From Ectobius pallidus (lineage: Eukaryota > Arthropoda > Insecta > Blattodea > Ectobiidae): DNA of 64,000 bases. A program made the translations under genes and the position numbers. This document shows positions 46,417 to 59,387 of this stretch, one piece after another. The notes under the pieces were generated by a model, which was given only the letters and a program-made list of their open reading frames with translations, had not been told where the DNA came from and searched no databases. The stretch covers positions 178,062,825 to 178,126,824 of the forward strand of contig CAXKWD010000006.1 of assembly GCA_964059195.1 (NCBI GenBank). The letters are read 5' to 3'. Within the stretch, counting starts at the first letter, position 1, and the number at the start of each line of letters is the position of its first letter.

Positions 46417-47388
46417 ACGTGACTTTCATATCTGATTTTTTTTGTATTTATGCGACCAAAGGAGAGTTATGGGACAAGGAGAGTTTTGTAGAAACAACGT
46501 CACCGCCAGCTCATGAACATGCCTGTTATCTTTTACAAGGGAGAGAGTGGTTTAGTGCAGGGTTGGAATGTTTAAAACAAGTGCTTGTGTTTTTTTTTAA
46601 GTTTGTTTAAAACGTTTTTTATATATGTATATAATAGGCCCTATACATTAAAATGGTTGTTTTAAACAAAATGAACAATTTAAACTTTTTTTAAACAAAC
46701 AACATTGTTGTAAACATAAAGTTTTAAAAAACACATTTAAAACAACCAACATTGTTGTTCACATAAACCACGTTTTAAACAAAAAAAACTATTTTTTTGT
46801 TGTTTTTACCCTGGTTTAGTGAGGACTATGTTTGTACAGCAACTGCCGAGTTGATTCTCTGTTAGTAATGGGCTTTGGAATATCAAAATTTACCAGGTTC
46901 AAGATTTTTTCCCCGAACAGTCAGTTCTATCAGTTTTTGTACAATTATTGTATATTAGCTTCAGATTCATGGTTGTGATGAGCAACTGCAGATTTTTCAT
47001 TCTGTTTGTATTTGAAGTTCCTTTAGTGTTCTTTGTGTCTGACATTTAATTTCTTTTTGTTTTCCCAATGTACAATTTCCACAACCTTTAGCATTTCAAT
47101 TCATAGAGGCCTGAGAGATCTTGTGAAATGTGAATTTTCTGCTTAATGTGCTTAAAGATCTCAAATTATGTGTTAAACTCAATCCATAATATTTCATAAT
47201 TTTTATGACCAAGAATGGTAAGAAATTTTCTGATTCAAACTCTGCTATGAATAACGGTCGTGTTGTTCACATCTCTCAATGGCAGGCGTAAACTTGCTAA
47301 CGAGTCTGTGTGTAAAGCCTGTGTCTCACAGTTACAGCTGTCAGCTATAATCGATATAATTTTAACTTTAACTTTAACGTTTATGAGG
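46417..47388. other. PPP4R1 intron 3 sequence
   Basis: 46600-46800 is low-complexity with repeated GTTTTAAAC and ACAACATTGTTGT palindromic pieces. The rest is AT-rich. No gene recognised. Confidence 0.4.
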
Positions 47389-47396
47389 GTTATAAC

Positions 47397-48097
47397 TAGA
47401 CTTCGGATTTTAGGTAAAAAGCTATTTTAATCCTTAAGTGATATATGGACGAAGACTTGTATATTCATGTTTCATAAGTGACTATGCCTAAAACTGATAC
47501 TTTTATAGGACCTAAAACAGCCTATTTTTACGTTAGAGCCTAATACTGCCTTTTTGCTTGTTTTTCCTCTAAAGTTCAAAATAAGTCATTCTTTTTTAAT
47601 AAATTCTAGCATTTATTTTCAGTTCGTACTAAATTTTTAGCTCGGAATGTGCAGTACATGACACATTTGTGACGTGGCTCAATTGTAAGGAATGTTTTGT
47701 CTTCAGTAGAAAAATTCCTTGGGATTCCCAAGAAAACGCAGAGTTTTTCTCCCGCCTCCCACATCCAGTAACAAACAAACCAAAAAACTTAGTTCTCTGA
47801 ATCACTGAGGGATACAAGGGGTTGAATATGCTAGCGTGCGTAGCTTCTGGGCGCAGGGATTAGGTTTTCACTGATATGGTAGTAATACAGGCCCTAGTAA
47901 TAGGTCTATATAATTCTGTGTCCCATCATGATTATTGATTATTGGTGACTTCAATAAATATAATATTCTGCATTGCAATTGAGATATTTAAGAAAATTGG
48001 CAACGTAATGATTTTATAAGAGACTATTTTCCAATTTTTAGAGCCTGTTTTAGGTACCTAAAACAGCATTCTTAGCGACCTAAAAGTCTGAAGTCTA
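47397..48097. mobile_element. hAT element with perfect TSD
   Basis: Ends TAGACTTCGGATTTTAGG and its imperfect reverse complement are flanked by GTTATAAC at 47389-47396 and 48098-48105. No transposase is left. Confidence 0.85.
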
Positions 48098-48105
48098 GTT
48101 ATAAC

Positions 48106-49610
48106 AATGGTTACAGATGATATTGCCTTAGTGTTGCTGGCATCTGCCGTGTTTCTGTGTCGTGGGGAAAGAATGACGCTCATTGATTGATTTCATATTT
48201 TTGGATGGAAAATTAGAAACTTCCGTATTCCTTTGTATCCGATGCAATTGTGTGCAATGACATCGGCTTAAGACTAAATTCATGCTTATTGAGTGGATAT
48301 TGGTACACCTGATGGGTAGAAAAGGAGAAAGAGAATAGCAAATGCCTATTTTGTTCCTTATGAAATAACATGAAAATTTGTTGACATTTCATGCTAAATC
48401 ACTTATAGTTATATAGATTTATAGTGCCCTAAAATGCCTATTTGGACCTTTGAAGCCTATTTTTACTATTTTAGTGCCTAAAATGCATATTCTGTACATT
48501 TAAAATAAAATTTAACTTCTTTAACCTTTACAATCATTTAATAGACATCCCTGAATGAAGAGCAGAACAGTATAGGGTGGGTTTTTTAGAGAAACTTGAT
48601 TTTCCTAAACAATCATCAGGGGAGGATTAGCTGAAAACAACAAGTAGCAGGTATATACTGTCTAGAAGTGAGCGAAAGGCCGAGCTGGTGGCATAGTGGA
48701 AGAAAGGCAGAAAGAGTAAATGCAAGTGCATGGTAAGGTAGTGGGGGAACGCTAACTCGGCCTTCAGCTTGTCGCTAGACAGTAGTAAAAAGGGACATAC
48801 TGTGTCAGTTTTTCATATAAACCAAAACTGTTTTTGATAAATGTATTTTTTATTTTGTCTTATTTTTGCAATTATTTTGGTTAAGAATAGGTATACCACG
48901 ATTCTAACAGAGGGGGGGGGGGGAAACACGTTACAGTTTAAGAGCATATTGTAAACTCCCGACTATCCAAGGAACGGGTGAAGCAGCAACAATCCCAAAA
49001 ATCAACTACAATAATTTCACTGCATGTAATGCAGACTGTTATTTAGTATTGGTTTATAACTCTACGCACCTCACTGCCTAAAACATTTGTGCAATTAGAT
49101 TGCATGACCTACATATCGGTTTTGGTGCTGTCCATCTGGGGACACTGGTGGAAAATTTCCACATGGTCAATGGAAATAGGGGATTTTAAAATTAAAATAT
49201 TAATTTTGCATTAGCTTAAATTTAACCTGTTACCAAGATGGATTGACATTTCTATAACAAACAAATGAAAATATATTTTGTTTCTTCAATGAAACTTAGA
49301 CCTACGCTACTAAGATTTCACCTTTTTCAAGTAGTGTTTATTTACATACTTCAGCACGTTCGAGCCCGGCCCAGGTTGATGGCATTTATGTGTGCATAAA
49401 TGTGACAGGTCCATGTCAGTAGATTTGCTGGCATGTAGAAGAACTACTGCGAGACAAAATTCCGGCACACCGGCAATGGTCAAGGCCTAAGTTGCAATAT
49501 ATCCCTGCCGTTAAATAATCATCTACCAATCATAATTTAAAAAATTCATTTTCTTCAGATAAGAGTTGCAATATTAAATATTTAGTAAAATCAGGTAAAC
49601 TGATGTAAAA
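48106..49610. other. PPP4R1 intron 3 sequence
   Basis: 48400-48500 has a TTTAGTGCCTAAAATGC block like the interior of the neighbouring hAT. A run of 10 G is at 48914-48923. No coding signal recognised. Confidence 0.35.
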
Positions 49611-50958
49611 AAGTGCCAGTATGTTTTTTTTAATCAGTTATGACTGCAATTATGATATGCAGAATATGTTTTTTTAATTGATTTACAAGTTAAGCTCCAG
49701 ATTTATTCATTAAGCAGGGCTTAGGGAAGAACAAAGGTCTAGTTTTCTTTTTAATCAGATTAAAATCTTCCAGCATCAGCTGAACTGTACAGATTTTTGA
49801 TATCTTGACAATCGCACACTCACACAAAAATACGAAAAAGAAAGTGAAATTGGCTGGTTTCGGGATTTGAACCATGGAACTCCATAACGTGAGGCCAAAA
49901 CGTTACCATCTCGGTCACCTGGGTCAGTTTAACGGTCTAGTTGTAAGTTATAAGCGCATGTAAAACAGCCTAGTGTTTTTGGTCATAGCTATCTCTATTT
50001 TAATTTCCAAAGCCGTAAAATATCACAGTAAAACAATTGACTATGTTGTCATGATAAATGATTTGCTTTTTTTTTTTATATAAATTCTTTCGAATACGTA
50101 TATTATCATAAAATAGGCACCAAATTGAGCATTACTCCGAAACAGGTGAACCGATTTCATCCAGTATCAGTAGACCTCTTCCCATGAACACTATAAATGT
50201 GTATACCAAATTCCATAAAAATCCGGTAAAGCGTATTTGAGTTACCGCGTTTTTAAAATAGACACTAAATTGGGTTTTATTCCGGTACCGGACAACCGAT
50301 TTGGTCCAATATTGGTAGACGTCTTTCCATGTACATTATAAATGGGTATACAAAGTTTCAGGAAAATCCAATAAAGCATATTTGAGTTATCGCGACTTCT
50401 CATATATTAACATAAAAGGCAATAAATTGGGCATTATTCCGGTAATGGCCAACCGATTTGGTTGAACATCAACAGACGTCTTTCCATGGATAGTATAAAT
50501 GCGTATACGAAGTTTCATAAATATCCGATAAGGCGTATTTGAGCTATTGCGCCTTTAAAATATACACTAAATTGGGTTTTACTCCGGTACCGGTCAACAG
50601 ATTAGGTTCAAATTTAACAGAGTACTTTTCATGGATGTCATAAATGCGTATACCAAGTTTAATGGAAATCCGATACAGCGTATTTGAATTATGGCGCCTT
50701 TCTATTAGAAAGGCGCCATAATCTATTAAAATAGGCACTAAATTGGGCATTACTCCGGTACCGGTGAACCGATTTGGTTCAATATCAATAGGGTTCTTCC
50801 CATTGACATTATAAATGTGTTTTCCAAGTTATATGAAAATCCGAAAAAGCGTATTTGAGTTAGAGCGCGTACAGACACACGGACGGACGGACAGACAGAC
50901 AGACGGACAGACATTTTTCGTCCCCCACACAATCTCATAAAGTACCATACAGGCACTT
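49611..50958 (-). mobile_element. TIR element with internal tandem array, minus copy
   Basis: The same element as 20904-22017 in the opposite orientation, with AAGTGCCAGTATG-type ends. It has about six array units and is some 230 bp longer. A tRNA-like sequence lies inside at 49858-49925 (minus): box A GGTGACCGAGATGGTAACG and box B GGTTCAAATCC. Confidence 0.75.
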
Positions 50959-51760
50959 AATAAAGTTCTGCCTTAACCCTTAACACAACTTATCTTGATC
51001 CACTCAAAAACAGCATATAAAGATGTTGATGAAAGCTGGTTTCTTCTGTGTGGAACCAAGATGCGTCAATATTTGAAAAGAATATGCATTTCGGCGTATT
51101 TCATGCGCCATCTTCAGTTTTGTCGAGTCGTATTGAACACCACAATTCCTCTGATATAATGTTGTTTATATGTTTGTTTATTCGGTAACCTAGGTTACAG
51201 TTGTAGTTAGGTCAAAGAAATGATTTTGGTCAATTATGTTTTCATTAAGGATGTTATTCTTATTCTTATAAATTTGAAAGCTTTCCAATATATTAAGTGT
51301 AATACCCTAACCATATACCAACCAACCAAGCATGCATGCATCAGAAATGTGGAAGAATCTTTCATTACTTCACAGCATCCTTACGAGTCTGGAGTTTCAT
51401 CTGTGAAGACTCAATTGCATTTCTCTCATTGACCTTCACAACTTATGGTTTCATGGAATGAACCTAAGTTTCCACGGGCAAATAAAAGCCATAGTTTCTT
51501 GAAAAAGTTTCTTCAGCACTGCTGGATTTCAATGCACTATCAATGGCAGGCATGAGAGTCAGCCATCTAATAGACTTTTTTTAATACTCTTTGCCCACAA
51601 AGTCAGAAAATTCCTTCAATCGTCCTGTCCTAACAATGTAAATGTGGAAGTAACTGAATATTTGTCATTCACAGCTGTGTGCACACTATTATGAACCACA
51701 CATCCAGCACCCAAAATGTGCTGCAGAGAGGTAAAAGCTTTTTCTCTTAAGTATCCATCT
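50959..51760. other. PPP4R1 intron 3 sequence
   Basis: AT-rich, no recognised element or gene. Short open frames have no domain. Confidence 0.3.
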
Positions 51761-51764
51761 AGTC

Positions 51765-52040
51765 GGCCGCGGTGATCTAGAGGTAGCCTGCCCGCCTCTG
51801 GATCCATAGGTCGCGGGATCAAACCCTGCCACGGTCAATGGACGTAACAGTCCTGGGCACGGAGTTCTCCGGGAGGGATTTAAACTGGAGGGCCTATTAG
51901 AGCCTCTGGATAACCATCTCTCGGAAGACTTTGGGAAAGGAAGGGGCAGCACAATAAGCCTTCAAGGCTGACGTGCGGGAGGTCTCTAAACTCTCTTCAA
52001 GCCCCCCGTGAAGAAAGAAAGAAGAAGAAGAAGAAGAAGA
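51765..52040 (+). mobile_element. tRNA-derived SINE with GAAGAA tail
   Basis: Head GGCCGCGGTGATCTAGAGGT (box A region) and GCGGGATCAAACCCTGCC (box B region), a body with TCCTGGGCACGGAGTTCTCC, and a tail of AGA/AGAAGA repeats. A minus-strand relative is at 52730-53140. Confidence 0.7.
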
Positions 52041-52729
52041 AAAAAGTATCCATCTACCCTTAAAATCAGAATTTTTCACCAAAAATAATTTTTTTTTCTT
52101 TGTCTCATTAGAAAGCTTGATTTCTGTAGTTTTCAATTATACATAACATGTTTGGGTATCATTTTTTGACCAGGTGTGTCCACCTGCGAGTTGAGAAACG
52201 TCCAAATACAGGATTACCCAAACTTTAACTTCATTTTTCTCTTCTTTCAAAATTTTCAGCATTTCTTAACTTTCGGCTTAAGAAAAATGCACTCGAGCTA
52301 TTGACTTCATCCAAACACCAAATTACCGGTAAGCTTAAACATATAGCTAGTCTGTATACTAGAATCAAATAAATGAACCTTGGTAAAGATCTTGACCCCT
52401 TATCAAAGGAAAAATAGACTAATTATTTTTTAGACTTCATGAAGAAAAAAAATTAAACTACCTTTGATAAGCACTACAAAGGTGATGCTAGTATGTAGAC
52501 TTATCTATGAAATGGGGAACATTTTAGTGTAAGAATCACTGTTCTAGCTTAATTGGAAGTGGAGATATGCTTGCCGAAAAAAAATACATAATTTTTTTGA
52601 AAAATCTTCCCCTGGTGCCCCCAACTTTTTAATTTTTTGTTTTTATTATTGAAACCCTTTCATTTTATGACAGATAACATTTGGTCAAATTTTTAAAGTG
52701 ATGAAGAGGAAATTGTAATTTTTTTAAAC

Positions 52730-53140
52730 TAGGGTTGATGGATACCTTCTGTATCTGGTACCCTATGATCCCCAGGTGGGGCGAAGGGGCCTCCAAGTGG
52801 AGGTTTCATTACCTATACTAATTTTGATATGCTTCTTTTCCGAGAGAGGGTAGAGGGACAGGTGGTAAGCCCATCGCCTCGCAACCCCCTCTGGAAACTT
52901 AAGTATTTCTTGGACGTGAAAGGGCCGAGAAATTTAGTCCAGAGGCTCTAATTTAGGCTTGGAGTTCTTTTACGTGCCGTAAATCTACGACACAGGACCC
53001 CCAGCTTAAAGTCCCTCCCGGAGGACTCCGTGCCCAGGATTTTTACGTCCTGAAAAATCCATCGACCGCGGCCGGGTTTGATCCCGCGCCCTGCAGATCT
53101 AGATGCGGGCACGCTACCTCTAGACCACCGCGGCCAATGA
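52730..53140 (-). mobile_element. SINE relative, minus orientation
   Basis: On the minus strand the head reads TTGGCCGCGGTGGTCTAGAG and GCGGGATCAAACCCGGCC, then a body with TCCTGGGCACGGAGTCCTCC. A longer version of the SINE at 51765. Confidence 0.7.
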
Positions 53141-53976
53141 TGGATACCTTAAGGCCACCAAAATTAGTTTTTGTGTTGTCAGCTTCCAGTCTGTGCTGAA
53201 ATAATACAGGCACACTTACAAATTCAATTAGTTTTCCCTTTTTTATCCAATGGGAAGTAACTTTGTACTGCCGTGGTTAGATGTATAAATTGATATCAGA
53301 TTGTACTTTTTGCTTAGTTTTAGAATGGCCCATGTAATTTTGAACTCCACCACATAATCTCAACAAGAACGTTTTTCATTTAATCAGCCAACTTTTAGAA
53401 TACTTCACTTTCGCTGGAGCAAACACTGTGAATAAACTGCAAGTGTAAGCTTCCTAAGAATGTCTTTAGTTTGTTTCTAAAGAAACCGGGGATTTCAATT
53501 CACTTATGATTTCCTTTACCGGGACAATGGGGTACAAAATGACAAAATAACAAAATGCAATGCTATATTTTATCTTACAAAATAATGTACTGGCAAAAAT
53601 GAGCAAGATGCAAAATGTAATTTTAATTAAATATGATTACATATGATTACTTTGTTAAATATTTTTTCTTATTTTAATTTTAAAGCGGTTTTAGCCATTT
53701 TTAGTTTCTAACGTCTTATTTGGCCATTTTTAGGTTTTATAAGATTGCATCGTGTGACTGCCATGACAATGAAACAGATAATTATGTTAAAATATCACAG
53801 TTAGCTGGAATGGAGCCCAATAGTTTGAAACCTAAGAATCCGGGTCCTGGTTATAAATGACACGCTGGTGTGGGGTAATACAGGACGACCAATAAAATCA
53901 ATGTTAGTACCGGTAGGAGTTTCAACATGTCAGGTAATTCACAACCCAGGTCCAACTCTTTCCACCGGTTATGGAT

Positions 53977-54262
53977 GTAAAATTGATTAAAACAGTTATT
54001 AAAACTTATATACAGTGGATAAAATTTTACCTTTAAAACGGTCACTACGTTTCAGCCTGACCTCCAGGCCTTCCTCAGGTGAACTAAAGTTTACTCGCAT
54101 GCTGGTACGTTGTCCATGCTGGAAGGGGTCTCTGCCGTGCTCCCGAGCACTTTAGTTCACCTGAGGAAGGCCTGGAGGTCAGGCTGAAACGTAGTGACCG
54201 TTTTAAAGGTAAAATTTTATCCACTGTATATAAGTTTTAATAACTGTTTTAATCAATTTTAC
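53977..54262. repeat. 114-bp-arm palindrome with hammerhead-like motifs
   Basis: Arms 53977-54090 and 54149-54262 are inverted copies. Each contains CTGAGGA, a GCCTG/CAGGC stem, GAAAC, an AC/GT loopless stem III ending in A, and a TCAC/GTGA stem I (54157-54197 on +, 54042-54082 on -). This resembles the ribozyme-bearing ends of Penelope-like elements, but no protein is encoded. Confidence 0.5.
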
Positions 54263-54337
54263 AACCGGTAGGAGTTATTACAAACAAAGGCATTGGGCAC
54301 TTAAGGGGGCTCATACGCCAACCAGTGTCAAAATTTT

Positions 54338-54385
<48 letters not shown>

Positions 54386-54425
54386 TTACATTAATGAACA
54401 CACCTTTCTAAACATACCCTATATT

Positions 54426-55186
54426 TAGGGGCCGTATTTTTTGGTAACAACGATAAGCGCAAAATTTTATAAAACAACCTCCCTTAGATATATCTAACTT
54501 TTATATGCTTTAAGTGCGAAATATGCCCCTTCTGTCCGTAAAGTGAGAAATGAGCACGAAAATGAGCCTTAAAATCAGAATATTCTGTTTTGGTGTACTG
54601 TATTTTTTATTTCTTAGCAGCATGCTTTTTTTTCTGCTGTTCCTGTGGCTGTCGAAGATTTACCGAACTATCGATATTTGTGATCAATTACAAAGATTGC
54701 AGAATTTACGCAAAGATTGTCTGTGACGACCTGGTTTGTACTGTTGAGTACACTCCTTTCATGCTATGTCTTTGCCAAGTTAGCAATGCCTGTGATCGAT
54801 TAGAGCAGAAGAGTGTAGAATGTTTGTTACTTGTATTCAACAGATTTCGTCTTTTATCCACAGTGGTATGGTTGGCACTTCTGTTTGCAAATGGCTATCT
54901 GATGGTGTTTAGTAGAAATTACGATAATATTTCTCGTCATTATATTTTAATAATAACTCTAATCATGCCTAAATCGAAAGTTACTTCAGTTCATAGAAGG
55001 GCAGAAGAATATAGAAATGGGGGGGAAGGGTGTTAGTTCATGTAAATAAAGAAGCAAAGTTTATCATTGCGCAATGATCCCAATGTAGTAGCCTATAAGT
55101 AATTTATTTCACGGAATACCCACCAAAATAGAAGGAAGTTAACACCAAAAACAGCCATTTTATTTCACCAATACATCAGGGCCCTA
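54426..55186 (+). mobile_element. hAT element with perfect TSD, nested
   Basis: Ends TAGGGGCCGTAT and TAGGGCCCTGAT (reversed) are flanked by CCTATATT at 54418-54425 and 55187-55194. Inverted relative of 18185-19029. It carries a 148-codon open frame without known domains. Confidence 0.85.
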
Positions 55187-55682
55187 CCTATATTTTTATA
55201 TTTAAATTCGGTCATTTACTGGAGATATACAGTGAGTCTCAGACAGATTGGTTCCGCTTGTCGCGTGCCGTGTTTCTCTTGTGATGACTCAACAATACCC
55301 GCGTCGCGGCCAGCTGTGTCCCCGCAGATAAGTAAACAATTCCTGCGTAGCCTGCAGTTGAGCATTCTTTGACCGGCGGGGAAAACCACATAAGTCAAAA
55401 TAGACAAGTTTTCAGGAGAAGCATTTTTTAATTTTCTCCAATTAAATTATGATACATAAAGGAAACAAGTATTATTTTATCATCCTATCATCATTATTTT
55501 GCAAGATGTAGTAATTTTACACAAAACTATACTACAGTACAAAATACTGGACTTAAGTTATTTTGCACATATACCTCTCGTGACTTATGTTTTTTTTACA
55601 CTGTGCTTATAATGCAATATCCACTTACTATTAAGGTTCATTGTCCTCATAAATCACTGTTTACACACTTCTTTACCACAAA

Positions 55683-56792
55683 TTAGTCTTCACTGTAGTC
55701 TTGCAAATCTGGATCAGTATCACTGACATGGCTGTGTGTAGACAGATCCAAATAAAACTGGTGAAATAATGGGGGTATTAGTAAAAGTAGAGATAGTAAG
55801 TCTTTCTTTTTTTCTGAACTTATGGGTACCAACTTTTCAGTGATGGGTTTCAGTGAGTACTCCTTGTTTTCTGATCCACGTCTCTTTATATCCAAAATAT
55901 GGAATGAGCCATTTTCTTTCCGAGTCGTCTTGAATTTTATCTCTCCAAACGATGATGAATAACGCAGCCATTTAACATCATACCACTTGAAAACGTTGCC
56001 ATCTTCATCCTTTTTCTTCTGAATGAATGGACCCTTCAGTAATGCAGAAAAATCTAAGAAGTGCTCTTGTTCCATTTCCAATACTGCAAACCGACTGCTG
56101 CTAGATCTTACTAACTGGTACCAGTCATGAGGGATGTAGACTTGTATGTTAGTTTTCTTCTTCTTCTTTTCAATCACTGCATGATCACAGTCGACCTCAA
56201 TGTGGATATGTCCAGGAACCATAAATTTATGGTCTATAATCTCAATATTGGGCAGCTTTTGTAGTGCAAGTGAGAACATTGCCGCAACATGGGAGTATTT
56301 GTTTTGTCCTCCGCATGTATCTGAATAAAATATGACATGGTTAACATGTGGTGGCAAAGAATGCAAATGTCTGTATAGACTAGATGCTATTTGGTTAGCT
56401 CCTCGACCACTAATGGCCTCATGCCACATGTAACAGTTTGCCTCACCTGTAGCGTTGTCGTGGACAGTCAGGTTGAACGTCCAAAGTTGACGCTTGTAGA
56501 AAACCACAGATGAACTAAGTGCAGGAGTGGGAAGGCATTGCTGTAAGTCAAATGAAAAGCATTTCATATTAGTCTTTTCTTTGGCCAGTTCCTTATCCTT
56601 TCTTTTTTCTTCATATGCTGTCTGCTGCTCTATATGATGAAGATCTCTTTCTGCAACAGCTTTCTCTTTTTCTTCTGGTGTACTTGCTACGCCAATGATC
56701 ATTTTGAACTTGTCACAGGTATGACAAGTATCAACATGTGACTTTTTAAATTTCAATTTCATTTTATGAAATTCTTTTGAGTAGAGTTTCAT
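55683..56792 (-). pseudogene. Transposase catalytic region (Sola-like/DUF7869-like)
   Basis: A 369-codon frame. A CHTC zinc-binding pair lies at residues 23-26. Then MKCFSFDLQQCLPTP (Asp 82), CYMWHEAISGRGANQIASSL, VIFYSDTCGGQNKYSHVAAM (Asp 158), and FMVPGHIHIEVDCDHAVIEK (Glu 199, Glu 208). The spaced acidic residues look like an RNase H-fold DDE transposase. A lysine run and a C-terminal acidic tail follow. Codons upstream of the Met (STDNPVC) stay open, and one base shift connects to the frame at 56803-57318. Intact as a domain, broken as a gene. Confidence 0.8.
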
Positions 56793-56802
56793 GCAGACAG
56801 GA

Positions 56803-57318
56803 TTATCTGTCGACTCTTTTCTCCAAGGTTAGATCACTTGGCAAGTACAAATTGTCATTTCTTTGTCTGGTATAATGACTCTCATAGCTGGGAAATGACT
56901 TTATGTGATTTATCACTTCTTCCCGTTTTGATTCTGTCCATTTATTGCTTGGAGCATTCTTACCACGCATATCGCTTAGTGTAATACCGCTGTTCGATGC
57001 TCTTTTCTTTAATCCTATAGTTTTTGTAAAATTATCACTTTCATCAAGGGTTTTCAGGAAGCAACCTCTACATACTGGCACAGTTTTTCCATCCACATCT
57101 AAGGAATATTTATATGTCACCATCCTATATTTCTGCTTGTCAGGAGAATTGGTCCTCATTCTGGTAGTCGCTTTATCTTCTATAGAAATATGAGCGGCCA
57201 CAAAGGCAGCTCTTCTATCATAACTCCAGAGTTGCCAATAGTCTTCAAATATGGAACGTCTTTTATCTTCCGTAAGTCTTTCACTGCATTTTGCTCTACA
57301 AAGTGGAAGTTTTTTCAT
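56803..57318 (-). pseudogene. Transposase N-terminal region, middle frame
   Basis: A 171-codon frame with CRAKCSERLTEDKRRSIFED, FVAAHIS, and VPVCRGCFLKTLDESDNF, the Cys-rich N-terminal region seen before the catalytic domain in this family (CRxKCxxxxxEExRxxIFxxYW). It is offset by one frame from both neighbours: the upstream frame stops at 57315, and this frame stops after TLEKRVDR. Confidence 0.75.
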
Positions 57319-57688
57319 TGACCTTCGTGGTATTGCTTTTCCATTTTGTGTCCAAGATTTCTACTTTCATTCCTAATTCTCCTCTTTTCCCTTGTCTTCT
57401 TTGGGCTTGCTTTATTTGACAAATTATTTACTGGTTTACTTTTTACAGGTTTTACCAAAGTGTTTGGGGCTTTTTTGTTACTAACACGCCTTTTTTCAAG
57501 TGGCATTTCATCCAAAGAGCTATCGCTTTCAGGCTGATATGTAGGATCGTCATCTGAATAATCGCTATTGTTGAGTACTTTCTCCAGTGCCATCTTATTG
57601 TATGACATTACTACATTGCTGTATTTTGTTATAGAATCTGATGAAGAACAATCTCTTCCAGTGCTTAGGGAAGTTGTTTGTTTACATC
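57315..57688 (-). CDS. Transposase exon 3, first part
   Basis: Acceptor tttctag (minus) before 57688. Its first two bases complete a Gly codon from exon 2, then GCKQTTSLSTGRDCSSSD and NNSDYSDDDPTYQPESDSSL, an acidic, Ser-rich, probably disordered stretch, then a Lys/Arg-rich stretch. Ends at a stop by frameshift relative to 57318. Confidence 0.65.
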
Positions 57689-58040
57689 CTAGAAATAAAT
57701 AAGAATGTGGTAAAAATATAGTTTAAACTGTAGGCTATAGTACTTTATATTAAAATAATAGTCTAATATTTTGTCAACCCTGAAAATTATGAAAATCAGC
57801 ATATTCTCTTACAAATTTGTTAAGTTTAGAAATTATTTGGAAAAAAAAGTATTTTATTCATATAATCAGCCTGCAGACTTCAACTTACCATGCCGAACTC
57901 TTAACCACTATAATTACTGAGCTATATAGAAGTTTAATCTCAATCATAAATCTGATTTCTACTCAAGGTTTTTTATATTGTTTAGGATTAAGCAAGTGAC
58001 GGTGGTTGTGCCACTTAAAAATCATTAAGACGAAGCTTAC

Positions 58041-58214
58041 CTGCAAACAGGTTTGGTGTAGATGGTACATTCTCTGAAGAAAGAGAATTCAAAATGTTGT
58101 TTACGTTAGTAGCTGCTGACGATTTGTTAATTGGGTTGGTTTCCATGTTACTTTCTAGCTGCAATGTACTATTTACTCCAGCATTATATATGCTGATTTC
58201 AATCCTAGGTTCAT
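58041..58214 (-). CDS. Transposase exon 2
   Basis: Acceptor tttttcag and donor gtaagc on the minus strand, 174 nt, phase 1 at both ends. Encodes DEPRIEISIYNAGVNSTLQL then NVNNILNSLSSENVPSTPNL, polar and probably disordered. Phases join exon 1 and exon 3 without a stop. Confidence 0.65.
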
Positions 58215-58307
58215 CTGAAAAATATATTTGGTTTAGAAACAGAACTAGGCTAAACAAGTAATTTATTATTCAAGAATTTCATGGTATCCAAAGAGGGTCC
58301 GTAGTAA

Positions 58308-59233
58308 TAGTTTGTGTTTTTAGTGCAGCCTTATACCCTCTATTTAACTTGTAGAATGTTCCAGGATGAATGTATATTGCCAATATCAGTTACATATATT
58401 TATTAATTAAAATTACAAATCATAAAAATATATCACTAGATTGATTTCGTCACTATTTTAAAATATTAAAATGATCAGCATAGTGTGATATAAAAAGTTT
58501 TATACCCTCTATTTAACTTGTAGAATGTTCCAGGATGAATGTATATTGCCAATATCAGTTACATATATTTATTAATTAAAATTACAAATCATAAAAATAT
58601 ATCACTAGATTGATTTCGTCACTATTTTAAAATATTAAAATGATCAGCATAGTGTGATATAAAAAGTTAAAATGATCTTGTCAGATTGTAACAGCTAGAG
58701 AATATAGCTTCAGTCATAAAATGTGTTCAGTTATAAAATAACCTGCTAAATAGGTTCGTCATATAGGCGTACATTTATCTAAAATACACTGCGTTAAAAC
58801 TCACTATTGGAGTAGTCCTTGTAGGCTAGGTGGATTTTTGATGGGCAAGAAATACCTTCTTGTTTCTTCTCTTGAAGCTAGTGCCCATCAAAAATCCACC
58901 TAGCCTACAAGGACTACTACAATAGTGAGTTTTAACGCAGTGTATTTTAGATAAATGTATGCCTATATGACAAACCTATTTAGCAGGTTATTTTATAACT
59001 GAAGCTATATTCTCTAGCTGTTACAATCTGACGATCATTTTAACTTTTTATATCACACTATGCTGATCATTTTAATATTTTAAAATAGTGACGAAATCAA
59101 TCTAGTGATATATTTTTATAACTTGTAATTTTAATTAATAAATATATGTAACTGATATTGGCAATATACATTCATCCTGGAACATTCTACAAGTTAAATA
59201 GAGGGTATAAGGCTGCACTAAAAACACAAAGTA
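58308..59233. repeat. Palindrome with duplicated 169-bp unit in transposase intron
   Basis: The right arm (about 58882-59233) is the reverse complement of the left arm. The left arm carries a 169-bp unit twice in tandem (58332-58500 and 58501-58669, nearly identical); the right arm has it once. The centre is GCAAGAAATACC...CTTGAAGCTAGT. Outer ends share AGTGCAGCCTTATACCCTCT. Confidence 0.85.
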
Positions 59234-59311
59234 ATTTATTGTACAGCACACACAATTTAATCAAGAAGGTATTATCAAACTGAGACATTATTTACGTAAA
59301 ACAGTACATAC

Positions 59312-59387
59312 CTCTCTCACATGGACCATCTGGAACAGTCTTGCAACCTAGAGCTAAAGTTACAAGTTTCTTTCCTTTTGAAGACAT
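59312..59387 (-). CDS. Transposase exon 1 (start codon)
   Basis: ATG at 59387-59385 on the minus strand, then SSKGKKLVTLALGCKTVPDG, donor gtatgt. 25 codons plus one base, which matches the phase of exon 2. The intron between exons 1 and 2 contains the large palindrome at 58308-59233. Confidence 0.6.

Noticed and set aside
54590..55036. 148-codon open frame, possible host gene
   Set aside because: It lies wholly inside a hAT element with an 8-bp duplication, and a similar frame is in the related copy at 18421-18705. No known domain.
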